The notes beneath the pieces were generated by a model that saw nothing but the letters and a program-made list of their open reading frames with translations, was not told the origin of the DNA and ran no database searches. The position numbers and the translations under genes were made by a program. From assembly GCA_009928435.1 (NCBI GenBank), contig JAABNQ010000001.1:178714-242713 (forward strand): 64,000 nt of DNA, in the 5' to 3' direction. Below are positions 1-8,325 of this stretch, one piece after another (within the stretch, counting starts at the first letter, position 1; each line of letters starts with the position of its first letter). The DNA comes from Bacillus sp. HF117_J1_D (GTDB taxonomy: Bacteria > Bacillota > Bacilli > Bacillales > Bacillaceae_C).

Positions 1-874
1 CTTCCTTTAAGCGTTTTGCAAGGTCACCAAATGTCGGTGAATCATGCGCAAAATAATTATTTTCTCTCATATCTCTACTATGCCCATATGCCACTTCTGC
101 AATTTCATCATCCCATTTAAGCTCTGGGATATCAAAGCGCATGCGGAAGGTATTCGTCAAATCAAAAATCTGCTGTTCGCTTCCTCTTTCTATCACTTCC
201 CACAGGTCCTCGTCCGGTTCTTCCAAATTAATCAAGTCACCGCTGTAAATCAACTCATATGGCCGCTGGCTGATAAGTGTCTTCTGATCCAAAAACCTAA
301 CACTAAATAATGTTCCGTTAAACTTATCAATGGAGAGTTGAGCAAAGATATCCCCAAGCTGGATGAGTGGCCGGATATTTAAATCCTCTTCTGTTAATTC
401 GAACCGGTAATTTCCCTCTTTGACATTCACTACAATCTCCGTCTCAAGCACAGTGGATCGATAAATATCTTCTACGGGTTGATCAATTTTAAATGGCGTG
501 ATATTCAGTTGGCCGCCAGCAGCGTATATAGTGACAACTTTTCCGTCTTGAATCCCTGCCTGCATATATGAATCAAGTTCATCATTATAAATCCACCATT
601 CATATTCATAAGAGGAAGGCTCCTTCCGGTCAGGTTCTCCGAAGCCTTTAACCAGCTCAGTCTGCGGCTTTCCAATTAACGAACCCAGGCCTTCAGAGGG
701 CTGCTTATCTGAATCAGTCAATGTAATATGCGGAATTGCTTCATCATTGTCATGTTTAGGAGGTAATGAATAAGTATCATCTTTTATGGGGCCCGTATCT
801 TCAGGGGAATATATATAAAAGCTAATGACAAGCAATGCTGCTGTAAAAATCAGGACTCGGAATAAGTTACGCAG
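1..874 (-). CDS. ylbC: YlbC-like CAP-domain protein (partial, runs off left edge)
   Basis: An open minus-strand frame runs from about 874 to the window edge, roughly 291 codons. It begins with a hydrophobic segment (residues 2-19, LFRVLIF..VISFYIY), which is a signal anchor. A central CAP-associated region follows, with EYEWWIY and QAGIQDGKVVTIYA. The start of a CAP/SCP domain comes last (NTFRMRFDIPELKWDDEIAEVA, then HSRDM and FAHDSP). The domain order and the ylbB neighbour fit YlbC of Bacillus, an extracytoplasmic CAP protein of unknown role. No ATG, GTG or TTG start precedes the hydrophobic segment. A CTG at 874 sits 4 nt after AAGGGGT and is my chosen start; an in-frame stop lies just upstream. 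The C-terminus lies outside the window. Confidence 0.8.
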   Translation of the reverse strand, partial: MRNLFRVLIFTAALLVISFYIYSPEDTGPIKDDTYSLPPKHDNDEAIPHITLTDSDKQPSEGLGSLIGKPQTELVKGFGEPDRKEPSSYEYEWWIYNDELDSYMQAGIQDGKVVTIYAAGGQLNITPFKIDQPVEDIYRSTVLETEIVVNVKEGNYRFELTEEDLNIRPLIQLGDIFAQLSIDKFNGTLFSVRFLDQKTLISQRPYELIYSGDLINLEEPDEDLWEVIERGSEQQIFDLTNTFRMRFDIPELKWDDEIAEVAYGHSRDMRENNYFAHDSPTFGDLAKRLKE

Positions 875-1040
875 TTTTACCCCTTCTCTCGGCTCTCATT
901 ATTTAGGTAATATTATACCACTTCCTTCTGCCTGAACATATAGAAAAAGCTTAGAAAAAGGCGGTCTATGAAGGGGTTGCCCTCATTTGAATGAAAAAGA
1001 GCAAAAATGCTATACGTCAATATAGTTTGTTTATTCAAAC

Positions 1041-1082
1041 AAAAAATGAGGCGAAAGAAAAACAAATCGTTTTCTTTCGCCT
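1041..1082 (-). terminator. Terminator of ylbB
   Basis: A long inverted repeat (AGGCGAAAGAAAA / TTTTTCTTTCGCCT) is followed on the minus strand by CATTTTTTG. It lies just after the ylbB stop codon. Confidence 0.8.
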
Positions 1083-1094
1083 GTATTGTATTTC

Positions 1095-1529
1095 CTAGTG
1101 TACAGCCTGATCACCGTCGTCTTCCGAGATTTCTGACAATGCCGCTTTTGCCTGATCGTCCGTTAAATCCCTAACGGCCAAGTCCCCAAGTGCAACTATC
1201 CCAACCAATTTTCCATCTTCAACAACCGGCAAGCGTCGTATCTGTTCTTTTGCCATTAACCGTGCAGCTTCTTGTGTTGTCGTATCAGGAGAAACCGTAT
1301 ATAAGTTTTCACTCATGACCTCTTCCACCTTAGAGGATGGAGGCTGCTTTTCAGCAATACAGCGGATGACAATGTCCCTGTCTGTCATAATTCCCATCAA
1401 CCTTTTATCCTCTACAATAGGTATGACGCCTACATCCAAATCTTTCATTTTCACAGCCACGTCAAAAATATTATCTTTCAGCGAGCATGTTTCAACATCT
1501 GTTGTCATAATATCACGAATATGGCTCAT
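1095..1529 (-). CDS. ylbB: CBS-domain protein YlbB
   Basis: About 144 residues made of two tandem CBS motifs, the Bateman module that usually senses adenine nucleotides. The first runs from MSHIRDIMTTDV to GIMTDRDIVIR and the second from VEEVMSENLYTV to GIVALGDLAV. It has no catalytic domain, so a regulatory or ligand-sensing cytosolic role is inferred. An ATG six codons upstream falls inside the Shine-Dalgarno (AAGGAGGAACAG), so the internal ATG at 1529, 8 nt after that site, is the better start. It has its own terminator and lies between ylbC and ylbA, as in B. subtilis. Confidence 0.85.
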   Translation of the reverse strand: MSHIRDIMTTDVETCSLKDNIFDVAVKMKDLDVGVIPIVEDKRLMGIMTDRDIVIRCIAEKQPPSSKVEEVMSENLYTVSPDTTTQEAARLMAKEQIRRLPVVEDGKLVGIVALGDLAVRDLTDDQAKAALSEISEDDGDQAVH

Positions 1530-1634
1530 TTCCTGTTCCTCCTTCATTTTTTTACTTCATACCTTCCCTATCGTCACCATTTTTGTCCAAATTATACTTG
1601 AACAAAATCAACCTTCTGCAAATATGTGATTTCG

Positions 1635-1663
1635 TTGCAAGATGGGGTTTTTTCGACTATTAT
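1635..1663 (+). promoter_or_regulatory. Sigma-A promoter of ylbA
   Basis: TTGCAA (1635-1640), a 17-bp spacer and TATTAT (1658-1663) lie about 50 bp upstream of the ylbA start. Confidence 0.55.
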
Positions 1664-1714
1664 AAAATATGGGGTATTATTAGCGGCCTGAATTATTTAG
1701 GAGGGAATTTTAAG

Positions 1715-2074
1715 ATGAAATTTGAAAACATCGAATTAGAATCGTTTAAAATCGATTTAAACCGGCTTGATGAAGTGATGAGTAAAAACCGCATGGTGCG
1801 CGCAGGTCAATGGGATTATGAAAGAGTTACATACGACCATAAATTTGTTATTCAAGAAGGTACATATTATTTGCGTGTTCCTGGATATGCCCTTGAAGGG
1901 GATGTAGGAAGCGGTAAAGCGTTGATTCAACTCATGAATCCTTTGCTTGGTAAGCATTATTACCCGCATGGTGTGGAATACGGAGAAGACGAAGTTTTCC
2001 CTGCACCACTTGTAAAACAATGTAATCAAATTTTAGAAGCAATTAAGAAAGACATTGAAGTATTTGCAGAATAA
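1715..2074 (+). CDS. ylbA: YlbA / YugN-like family protein
   Basis: A 119-residue soluble protein beginning MKFENIELESFKIDL. It matches the YugN-like family, whose B. subtilis member YlbA lies next to ylbB. The start at 1715 is fixed by TAGGAGGG at 1698-1705; an in-frame frame extension to 1583 lacks a ribosome binding site and is not used. It is divergent from ylbB and convergent with ctaM. The function is unknown: no enzymatic motif is visible. The central RVPGYALEGDVGSGKA stretch is glycine-rich but is not a P-loop in context. Confidence 0.8.
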   Translation: MKFENIELESFKIDLNRLDEVMSKNRMVRAGQWDYERVTYDHKFVIQEGTYYLRVPGYALEGDVGSGKALIQLMNPLLGKHYYPHGVEYGEDEVFPAPLVKQCNQILEAIKKDIEVFAE

Positions 2075-2081
2075 CACCATC

Positions 2082-2114
2082 AAGAACACGGAAAATAGCC
2101 GTGTTCTTTTTTTA
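2082..2114 (+). terminator. Terminator of ylbA
   Basis: AAGAACACGG-aaaatag-CCGTGTTCTT followed by a T-run. Confidence 0.9.
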
Positions 2115-2165
2115 ATACAAACACAAAAATGTTTTTGGGGCTTAAAACCATGAAGTTAAATTTTA

Positions 2166-2210
2166 AAATTTAAAAAGCATGCAGGGCACTCACGCCATGC
2201 ATGCTTTTTA
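2166..2210 (-). terminator. Terminator of ctaM
   Basis: Minus-strand hairpin AAAAAGCATGCA...TGCATGCTTTTT ending in T-rich sequence. It overlaps the end of the ctaM coding region. Confidence 0.75.
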
Positions 2211-2669
2211 ACTACCTAGAATTGCTTTAATCAAAGATGTTGTTTCTCCGCCTTTATAGAACACATACAGCAACAAATATACCAAGACTCCTGTAATTCC
2301 TGTGCCTAACCAAACTATACTAGTGAAAGGTCCCAATTTTCGGTGAAAATTCAATCTGTCTTTTAATCCTGACCATATCGATATAATTCCAAGTACGGCG
2401 CCAACAGTCGCCAAGGTAATATGGAAAAATAAAAAAATAGTATAAAAAATCTTTAAATTTTCCGGTCCTCCAAAAGATGTATTTCCTATGAAAACCGTTC
2501 GACTAGCATAGATAATAAAAAAGATTACAGCAAAAACAGCTGAGGCAATCATTGTTTTCTTATGACTTTCAATTTGACCTTTTTTAATTTTTCCCCAGCC
2601 AATAGCCACAAGAACAGCACTGATAACAATACATGCTGTACTAATTGTTGGTAAAATTGGAACTGACAT
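2208..2669 (-). CDS. ctaM: CtaM / YozB family (DUF420) oxidase maturation membrane protein
   Basis: 153 residues with five hydrophobic segments (about residues 5-25, 38-56, 76-98, 118-138 and near the C-terminus). It belongs to DUF420, which includes B. subtilis YozB and Staphylococcus aureus CtaM; the latter is needed for active heme-copper oxidase. Histidines in FFHITLATVG and FHRKLG are typical of the family and could bind heme or copper (inference). Its place next to ctaG and the caa3 genes supports an assembly role in the membrane. The ATG at 2669 follows AAGGAAATGG. Confidence 0.85.
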   Translation of the reverse strand: MSVPILPTISTACIVISAVLVAIGWGKIKKGQIESHKKTMIASAVFAVIFFIIYASRTVFIGNTSFGGPENLKIFYTIFLFFHITLATVGAVLGIISIWSGLKDRLNFHRKLGPFTSIVWLGTGITGVLVYLLLYVFYKGGETTSLIKAILGS

Positions 2670-2879
2670 CTATTTCCATTTCCTTCCTTGTCTATTTTCT
2701 AAAGATAAGCGCAAGGCGCACAGCTTTAGACGACAAGCACATAATAAATTTTGAGAAGGGGCACAGAGATTGCCCCTCTAACTGATATTCCTGCCGACAT
2801 AAAAGCGCCACGCCACGGATTTTGCAGATGCCAGATACAAATCCTGCTTTTATTCTCCGACACCTATGGACTTCCTTTT
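2670..2879. other. Non-coding gap between ctaM and ctaG
   Basis: 210 bp without a supported gene. It contains a GGGGCA...TGCCCC inverted repeat at 2756-2778 with no clear T-run, and a GC-richer AAGCGCAAGGCGC motif near 2706 that looks like a degenerate intergenic repeat. Confidence 0.4.
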
Positions 2880-3788
2880 TTAATCCGCAGGACGCGGGTC
2901 ATGTTGCATGAGGCTCTCATCAACAGGGTCAACCTCAGTCGACTCTTTCTTATACCACTCAAAAAAGACTTTCGACAGAATGGTAGCCAACACAATCTCC
3001 TGAATGATTTTCATCAAAACTCCACCAAGCTGCTGATCTTCCCTAGCAGGCATATTAGTAAATAACTCTGGACCACTAATATTTAAGCCCGCAAGTGTCG
3101 CACCTGGCACGCAAAGCTCCATTGCCTTCATCCACATTTCGCCATCAAAGTATGTTGCATACATAGCTTCTGGTGCAAAAATGATCAGCGCACATGCTGG
3201 GGTCAAAAGTACACCATCTCCAAGAATATAGCCAATTTTCTTTAAGCCATGCAACTGATATTGTCCTGGCAGTTTGTTGACAAGCGGCCACCAAAGGAAC
3301 AGGGCAAAAATAAATAGGACAACTGTGTATAAAGCGTGAAGGAATATATTCATTTTGACGTAGTCCATAACCATGGGAATATGGTAAATGGAAAATAAAC
3401 CATTAAACATAACTAGTGCTATCAATGGCTTTGTAAAGAAACGAAAGATCCTGTTCATCGAAGGTGACTCAATCAGATGTTTCCAAACCCAATTTGGTAC
3501 ACCCGAAATAAGTAACGGGGGTATGACCAAGTAAAGAAAAGCCATTTGAACCATGTGAAAAGTAAACATGATATGCGCTATCAAATCAACAGGTGACCCC
3601 TTGGTAATATAAAGTAGCAACATGCTGATCAGAAATAAAACAGCCTGGCTTTTTTTCAAGGGTTCACTTTCTTTAAACAGATGGCGTTTCTTGACCGTCA
3701 AATAAAAATAGGCGGCAACCAAAATGAAAATGAAAATCAGAAAATAAGGGCTCCAAAGTGCACGAAAACCAAATATGCTTAAAGGCAC
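2880..3788 (-). CDS. ctaG: Cytochrome c oxidase (caa3) assembly factor CtaG
   Basis: 302 residues with seven hydrophobic membrane helices. It is the Bacillus-type CtaG needed to assemble the caa3 oxidase, and differs from proteobacterial CtaG/Cox11. Histidines in helices (HIMFTFHMVQMAFLY, YHIPMVMDY) are candidate copper ligands. The start is a GTG at 3788 placed after AGAGGTGA. It is the last gene of the ctaB-to-ctaG series but lies 311 bp beyond ctaF, after a terminator, so it may be expressed mainly from its own promoter. Confidence 0.93.
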   Translation of the reverse strand: MPLSIFGFRALWSPYFLIFIFILVAAYFYLTVKKRHLFKESEPLKKSQAVLFLISMLLLYITKGSPVDLIAHIMFTFHMVQMAFLYLVIPPLLISGVPNWVWKHLIESPSMNRIFRFFTKPLIALVMFNGLFSIYHIPMVMDYVKMNIFLHALYTVVLFIFALFLWWPLVNKLPGQYQLHGLKKIGYILGDGVLLTPACALIIFAPEAMYATYFDGEMWMKAMELCVPGATLAGLNISGPELFTNMPAREDQQLGGVLMKIIQEIVLATILSKVFFEWYKKESTEVDPVDESLMQHDPRPAD

Positions 3789-3939
3789 TTGCCTTCACCT
3801 CTTTTATGCTTTACAAATTTCCTCTACATTCCATTATACTTAGCTGATTTCTACACTTCAACGATTCAACATGACAAGTTGATGAACATTGAAAGAAAGC
3901 GAAAGCTTTTGAACATCAACGTATAAACTGGAGTGGGAT

Positions 3940-4092
3940 ATGAAAACACACCTTAAGCGCAACAGGCAGACCAATTCCCTAGGAAGCAAGCAATTGCCAC
4001 AGGAGAAACAGCTTGATCCTTACGGCTCTAAGCGTTCAACTGGCCATGATTTGGCTCACGAGAAAAGCCAGTCGAAAATTCGACTGGCTTAA
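3940..4092 (+). CDS. Possible 50-residue hydrophilic protein (unrecognised)
   Basis: A plus-strand ORF between ctaG and ctaF starts MKTHLKRNRQTNSLGSKQ and ends KSQSKIRLA. It is rich in K, Q, S and H and has no hydrophobic segment, a composition recalling minor small acid-soluble spore proteins, though no family was recognised. A GGAGTGG motif ends just 3-4 nt before the ATG, which is close. Its 3' end lies within the hairpin that probably terminates ctaF on the other strand. It could be chance. Confidence 0.3.
   Translation: MKTHLKRNRQTNSLGSKQLPQEKQLDPYGSKRSTGHDLAHEKSQSKIRLA
4061..4092 (-). terminator. Terminator of ctaF
   Basis: AAGCCAGTCGAA/TTCGACTGGCTT perfect inverted repeat followed by TTCTC on the minus strand. 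Confidence 0.8.
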
Positions 4093-4099
4093 AATCCGC

Positions 4100-4432
4100 T
4101 TACCACCAAACAATTGTCAAGAAGGCCAAAAGGGTAACGAAACCGATAATGACTCCTCCGTATATAAACAACTGGACAGCCTCATGCCCTTTCTCACTCA
4201 TATGCATAAAGTAGTATAGTTGGAAAATAACCTGTACTACAGCGAGGAGAAGGATAAATGGAATGACGAACCATTTATCAAATCCAGCAGCTACTGCGCC
4301 GAATGCCACCAATGTCAAAAAGATTGAGATGGCGAATGAAATGACTTGATGACGCATGTGTTCTTTATTTCTTCTGCGACGGTATTCATAATCAACACGT
4401 GGATTTCCTGAATTTAAGTATTGATCTTCCAT
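4100..4432 (-). CDS. ctaF: Cytochrome caa3 oxidase subunit IV
   Basis: 110 residues with three membrane helices (about 29-50, 53-75, 86-108), the standard size for the small COX4-type subunit of caa3 oxidases. The N-terminus is charged (NPRVDYEYRRRRNKEHMRHQ), and YYFMHMSEKGHE lies between helices. It has no catalytic residues and stabilises the complex. It begins 3 bp after ctaE ends, which indicates one transcription unit. Confidence 0.92.
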   Translation of the reverse strand: MEDQYLNSGNPRVDYEYRRRRNKEHMRHQVISFAISIFLTLVAFGAVAAGFDKWFVIPFILLLAVVQVIFQLYYFMHMSEKGHEAVQLFIYGGVIIGFVTLLAFLTIVWW

Positions 4433-4435
4433 ACA

Positions 4436-5065
4436 TTATCCCACCATTCCCATTAAGTAAACGACAGTGAAGATAAATACCCAGACTACGTCGATAAAGT
4501 GCCAGTAAATACTTGCCAAATAAAATTTAGGCGCATTATACAGACTTAGTCCTCGTTTTGCGTTACGTATAAGCAATGCAGTAATCCACCCAAGACCAAA
4601 TATAACGTGTCCGCCGTGGAATCCAACAAGCGTATAAAAGGCTGAACTGAATGCACTGCTTCTAAAACCAAATCCTAATTCTGTCGTGTAGTGATGAAAC
4701 TCGTAAATTTCCAGTACAAAGAATCCAAGGCCTAGCAAAAGTGTGATAATAAACCACAATTGCATCTTCTTATAATTAAAGTTCCTTAAATGATAAATGG
4801 CATACACACTCGTGACAGAGCTAGTCAATAGAAGCATTGTCATGGCAAATGCAAGCGGTAGACCAAATACATCAGATGAAGTCAAGCTATCACTATTTGG
4901 AACTTTATCTTTAAGAGCCAAATAAGTGGCAAAGAAGGAGGCGAATAGAACAGTTTCGCCTCCAAGGAAAAACCAGAGACCCAAAAACTTATTTTTTCCT
5001 TCCAGAGTTGCTCTTTCCGGCGTTTCCGGCCATGTTTCTGGAGTAAATTGCTGTTGAACTGCCAT
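4436..5065 (-). CDS. ctaE: Cytochrome caa3 oxidase subunit III
   Basis: 209 residues of COX3 type with five predicted membrane helices, as expected for bacterial caa3 subunit III. Family features are visible: FLGGETVLFASFFATYLAL in the first helix, GFHGGHVIFGL, and the C-terminal YWHFIDVVWVFIFTVVYLMG. It binds no metal but supports subunit I. Its start overlaps the stop of ctaD by one base at 5065, suggesting translational coupling. Confidence 0.95.
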   Translation of the reverse strand: MAVQQQFTPETWPETPERATLEGKNKFLGLWFFLGGETVLFASFFATYLALKDKVPNSDSLTSSDVFGLPLAFAMTMLLLTSSVTSVYAIYHLRNFNYKKMQLWFIITLLLGLGFFVLEIYEFHHYTTELGFGFRSSAFSSAFYTLVGFHGGHVIFGLGWITALLIRNAKRGLSLYNAPKFYLASIYWHFIDVVWVFIFTVVYLMGMVG

Positions 5066-6933
5066 TATGCCTTAACTCCTTTCTCACTATCATCCATCAA
5101 TTCCGACTTAGGAATATGATAGCCATGATCGTCTTTCAAGGAGCGTACAAGCATCGAACCAAAGGAAATCACAAGTCCAATAATCAATACTGGTATTCCC
5201 CAGCCATGCTCTTGGTTATATATTGCTCCGAATGATGCAATAAAGAATCCTAATGACATCATGAAAGGAATAAATGACCCGTTTGGCATGTGAATTTCGC
5301 CAATTGGTTCAGCTGGCGTCATTTCAGTTCTGCCTTCCATTTTCTCCAACCAGTAAGCGTCAAGTCCACGAACAAGTGGAAGCTGTTTAAAGTTGTAAAA
5401 TGGCGGCGGTGAAGGGATAGCCCATTCCATCGAACGTCCATCTTCCCATGGGTCGTTGGCTACAGCTTCTCCTTTAACGGCAGTTATGACTACGTTAATC
5501 AGAAGAACAATAACCGCAACACCCATTGTTAGAGCCCCAATGGAGCTGATCAAGTTACCTGTAGTCAATCCTTGTCCATCAAGGAACGTAAATACCCTTC
5601 GTGGCATTCCCATCAATCCTAGGAAATGTTGAACAAAGAATGTCAAATGGAAGCCAATTACAAACAATGCCCAAGTAATTTTACCCAATGTTTCGTTCAA
5701 CATTCTTCCGAACAGTTTTGGCCAATAGAAATGAACTGCCGCGAAGATACCGAACACTACCCCACCAACAATTACATAGTGGAAGTGAGCAACAATAAAG
5801 TATGTGTCATGGTACTGGTAGTCAGCTGGTGCAGCAGCCTGCATGATTCCAGTTACACCACCCATAACGAATGAAGGAATAAAAGCCGCTGCCCAAAGCA
5901 TTGGGGTAGTAAATTTAATACTTCCACCCCACATCGTCAAGAGCCAGTTAAATATTTTTATTCCTGTTGGTACGGCAATAGCCATTGTTGCAACCGCAAA
6001 AATCGCATTAGCAATGTTACCAAGTCCTACTGTAAACATATGGTGAGCCCAAACCATGAACCCTAGGAAACCGATCAATACAGTAGCGAAAATCATTGAA
6101 GAATATCCAAACAGTCTCTTTCTTGAGAAAGTCGGGATAATTTCAGAGAAAATTCCAAATGCAGGCAAGATCAAAATATATACCTCTGGGTGCCCAAAAA
6201 TCCAGAAGAAGTGTTCCCAGATGATTGTGTTTCCTCCAGCAGCTACATTAAAGAAGTTCGCTCCAAACATTCTATCAAAAGTCAAAAGGAACAACGCAAC
6301 AGTTAGTGGAGGGAATGCGAACAAAATGAGTGCCGATGTAATGAATGTTGTCCATGTGAACATAGGCATTCTCATATAAGTCATTCCAGGTGCACGCATA
6401 TTGATGATTGTCACAAGGAAGTTAATTCCCCCCATGAGTGTACCAAACCCTGAGATTTGAATTCCTGTAGCATAGAAGTCAACACCATGGGTAGTTGAAT
6501 TCATCGCAAGTGATGCGTAGGAAGTCCACCCTGCGTCAGGCGCTCCTCCAAAAAACCAAGATACGTTCACCAACAATCCTCCAAATACGAAAAGCCAAAG
6601 GCCTAGAGCGTTCAAAAACGGGAAAGCAACGTCCCTCGCTCCAATTTGGAGAGGCATAATCGCATTCATAAAACCTACTAAAATTGGCATGGCAGCAAGG
6701 AAAATCATCGTTGTTCCATGCATTGTCATCATTTCATTAAACATACCCGCACTCACAAAGTCATTGTCAGGCACAGCGAGCTGGATACGCATAATCATGG
6801 CTTCGATTCCGCCTAGGAGAAAGAAGAAGAACCCTGCGGCGAAGTATAAGATACCCACTTTTTTATGGTCCACAGTTGTTAAGTAGTCCCATACGGCGGC
6901 TCCGAAACTTCTCTTTTGAGCAATAGTACTCAC
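5065..6933 (-). CDS. ctaD: Cytochrome caa3 oxidase subunit I
   Basis: 622 residues and about 14 membrane helices. This is the catalytic heme-copper subunit that reduces O2 to water and pumps protons. Visible ligands are His72 (MHGT, low-spin heme a), His248 in GHPEVY with the cross-linking Tyr252, the copper-B pair WAHHM (His297-298), and the two heme histidines in HFHYVIVGG. The GHPEVY motif marks the A-family K-channel. The length matches Bacillus CtaD. It lies 24 bp after ctaC in the operon and overlaps ctaE by one base. Confidence 0.97.
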   Translation of the reverse strand: MSTIAQKRSFGAAVWDYLTTVDHKKVGILYFAAGFFFFLLGGIEAMIMRIQLAVPDNDFVSAGMFNEMMTMHGTTMIFLAAMPILVGFMNAIMPLQIGARDVAFPFLNALGLWLFVFGGLLVNVSWFFGGAPDAGWTSYASLAMNSTTHGVDFYATGIQISGFGTLMGGINFLVTIINMRAPGMTYMRMPMFTWTTFITSALILFAFPPLTVALFLLTFDRMFGANFFNVAAGGNTIIWEHFFWIFGHPEVYILILPAFGIFSEIIPTFSRKRLFGYSSMIFATVLIGFLGFMVWAHHMFTVGLGNIANAIFAVATMAIAVPTGIKIFNWLLTMWGGSIKFTTPMLWAAAFIPSFVMGGVTGIMQAAAPADYQYHDTYFIVAHFHYVIVGGVVFGIFAAVHFYWPKLFGRMLNETLGKITWALFVIGFHLTFFVQHFLGLMGMPRRVFTFLDGQGLTTGNLISSIGALTMGVAVIVLLINVVITAVKGEAVANDPWEDGRSMEWAIPSPPPFYNFKQLPLVRGLDAYWLEKMEGRTEMTPAEPIGEIHMPNGSFIPFMMSLGFFIASFGAIYNQEHGWGIPVLIIGLVISFGSMLVRSLKDDHGYHIPKSELMDDSEKGVKA

Positions 6934-6957
6934 TATTAAACCTCCCTTTGTTATACG

Positions 6958-8028
6958 TTACTTATTTTGAACCTTCAATTCCATCAAATACGCAGCCAAT
7001 GCATCCAATTCCTGATCAGACATCTCTGGATACGTACCTGTCATTTTGTTACCCGGTTTAATTTTTTCAGGATCTTTAATCCATTTCTTCAATTCTTTCT
7101 CATTGTGATCGAGAATCCCTGCAACTCTTTCACGATCAGCAAACCCAGCAAGGTTTGGAGCAAGCTCTCCACTTGGTTTTACCTCAGGTGTTACTGCGTG
7201 ACATGTAATACAGCTTTCGTTGAAGATTTCTTCACCTTGTTTTGCAAGATCTGTAGTTGGTTCTACAGGCTCTTTCGTATTTTGCATGTCAGCAACCCAT
7301 TTTTCAAAATCCTTCTGTGGCAATGCTTTTACTTTGAAGTCCATTAAAGCATGTGAAGGTCCACATAGCTCAGCACATTTTCCATAGAAGATATTGCCCG
7401 CTTCTTCAGCTTTGTCACTATCGGCGATTAACCAGAACTTATTGACGTTATCCGGGTTTGTGTCCAGCTTACCGCCTAATGGTGGAATCCAGAATGAGTG
7501 TTTTACGTCTTTACTTGTTACCTGAAAGTAGACTTTTTCATCTGTTGGAATAACAAGGTCCTGACTCGTTACAATTCCAAGATCTGGATATTCAAATTCC
7601 CACCAGTATAAGTGTGCATTGACGTTTACAACAAGAGATTCCCGGTTTCCGTCAGCATCCTTCTTATCAATTGCAGAAACATCACCTTGGCTGAAAGTAA
7701 CAGCAACTGTAGGTACTGCAAGGATTAGAAGTAAGATGATCGGAATAACAGTCCATACAATTTCCAGCGTGTGACTGCCTTCTACCTGTTTCGGAATTCT
7801 TTCATCTTTACGTCGAAATTTAATGATGGCAAAAGTAAAGATAATTACTACAACAATGATTACCAGAGCCATGATCCCTAAACTAAGAAGAATGAGATCA
7901 TACTGCTGTTTTCCAATTTCTCCTGCGGGAACCAGCCCCGATAGAAAAGGCTCGCCGCAGCCTGAAAGCACGAGCGCCAATATCGCTAAAACGGATAACA
8001 GACGCCACTTTTGCAGCCATAGTTTCAT
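6958..8028 (-). CDS. ctaC: Cytochrome caa3 oxidase subunit II with fused cytochrome c
   Basis: 356 residues. A lipoprotein signal with lipobox LSGC (Cys24) comes first, then two membrane helices, then the cupredoxin domain with the CuA motif GKCAELCGPSHALMDF, then a C-terminal cytochrome c domain with CITCH near residue 273. The C-type domain makes this a caa3 rather than aa3 enzyme: it accepts electrons from cytochrome c outside the membrane and passes them through CuA to subunit I. A downstream Met in GNKMTGTYPEM can be the sixth heme ligand. Confidence 0.96.
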   Translation of the reverse strand: MKLWLQKWRLLSVLAILALVLSGCGEPFLSGLVPAGEIGKQQYDLILLSLGIMALVIIVVVIIFTFAIIKFRRKDERIPKQVEGSHTLEIVWTVIPIILLLILAVPTVAVTFSQGDVSAIDKKDADGNRESLVVNVNAHLYWWEFEYPDLGIVTSQDLVIPTDEKVYFQVTSKDVKHSFWIPPLGGKLDTNPDNVNKFWLIADSDKAEEAGNIFYGKCAELCGPSHALMDFKVKALPQKDFEKWVADMQNTKEPVEPTTDLAKQGEEIFNESCITCHAVTPEVKPSGELAPNLAGFADRERVAGILDHNEKELKKWIKDPEKIKPGNKMTGTYPEMSDQELDALAAYLMELKVQNK

Positions 8029-8123
8029 AATTCAATCAAACCCCTCTTTCGTAAAATATCTTAGTGGTTGCAAGGACCGGGTCATTCTATGTGGATTTCT
8101 TTTAATAAGAAAGAATTCCCAAG

Positions 8124-8325
8124 ATCAAATGCGCCTTGGCGTGTTTGCACCCAGATTGTATCGAGCCTCGCTCCATACATTTTCTCTGAAAATCTGTGGC
8201 ACCCGCCAGGGGCTTTAACTTCATTCAGCTGGGGTTGCCCCCACACACTAAACGGAATACCCTTATGCATTTATCTCACCACTTACAAAAGCGGGAGATT
8301 TTCGCTGGATAAAGTTAAATAACTG
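8124..8325. repeat. Dispersed ~200-bp repeat, copy A
   Basis: The stretch beginning ATCAAATGCGCCTTGGCGT matches, with scattered changes, a stretch at 34717-34912. Shared landmarks are CCAGATT-TATCGAGC, TTTTCTCTGAAAATCTGTGGC, GGCTTTAACTT-ATTCAGC and a distal CACCACTTAC block. Copy A lies between ctaC and ctaB and runs into the 3' end of ctaB. Confidence 0.75.

Noticed and set aside
44..310. 88-codon plus-strand ORF at the left edge
   Set aside because: It is antisense to the ylbC frame, which has clear CAP-domain residues.
2756..2778. GGGGCA hairpin as the terminator of ctaG
   Set aside because: There is no T-run on the minus strand after the hairpin. It is kept only as a note on the gap.
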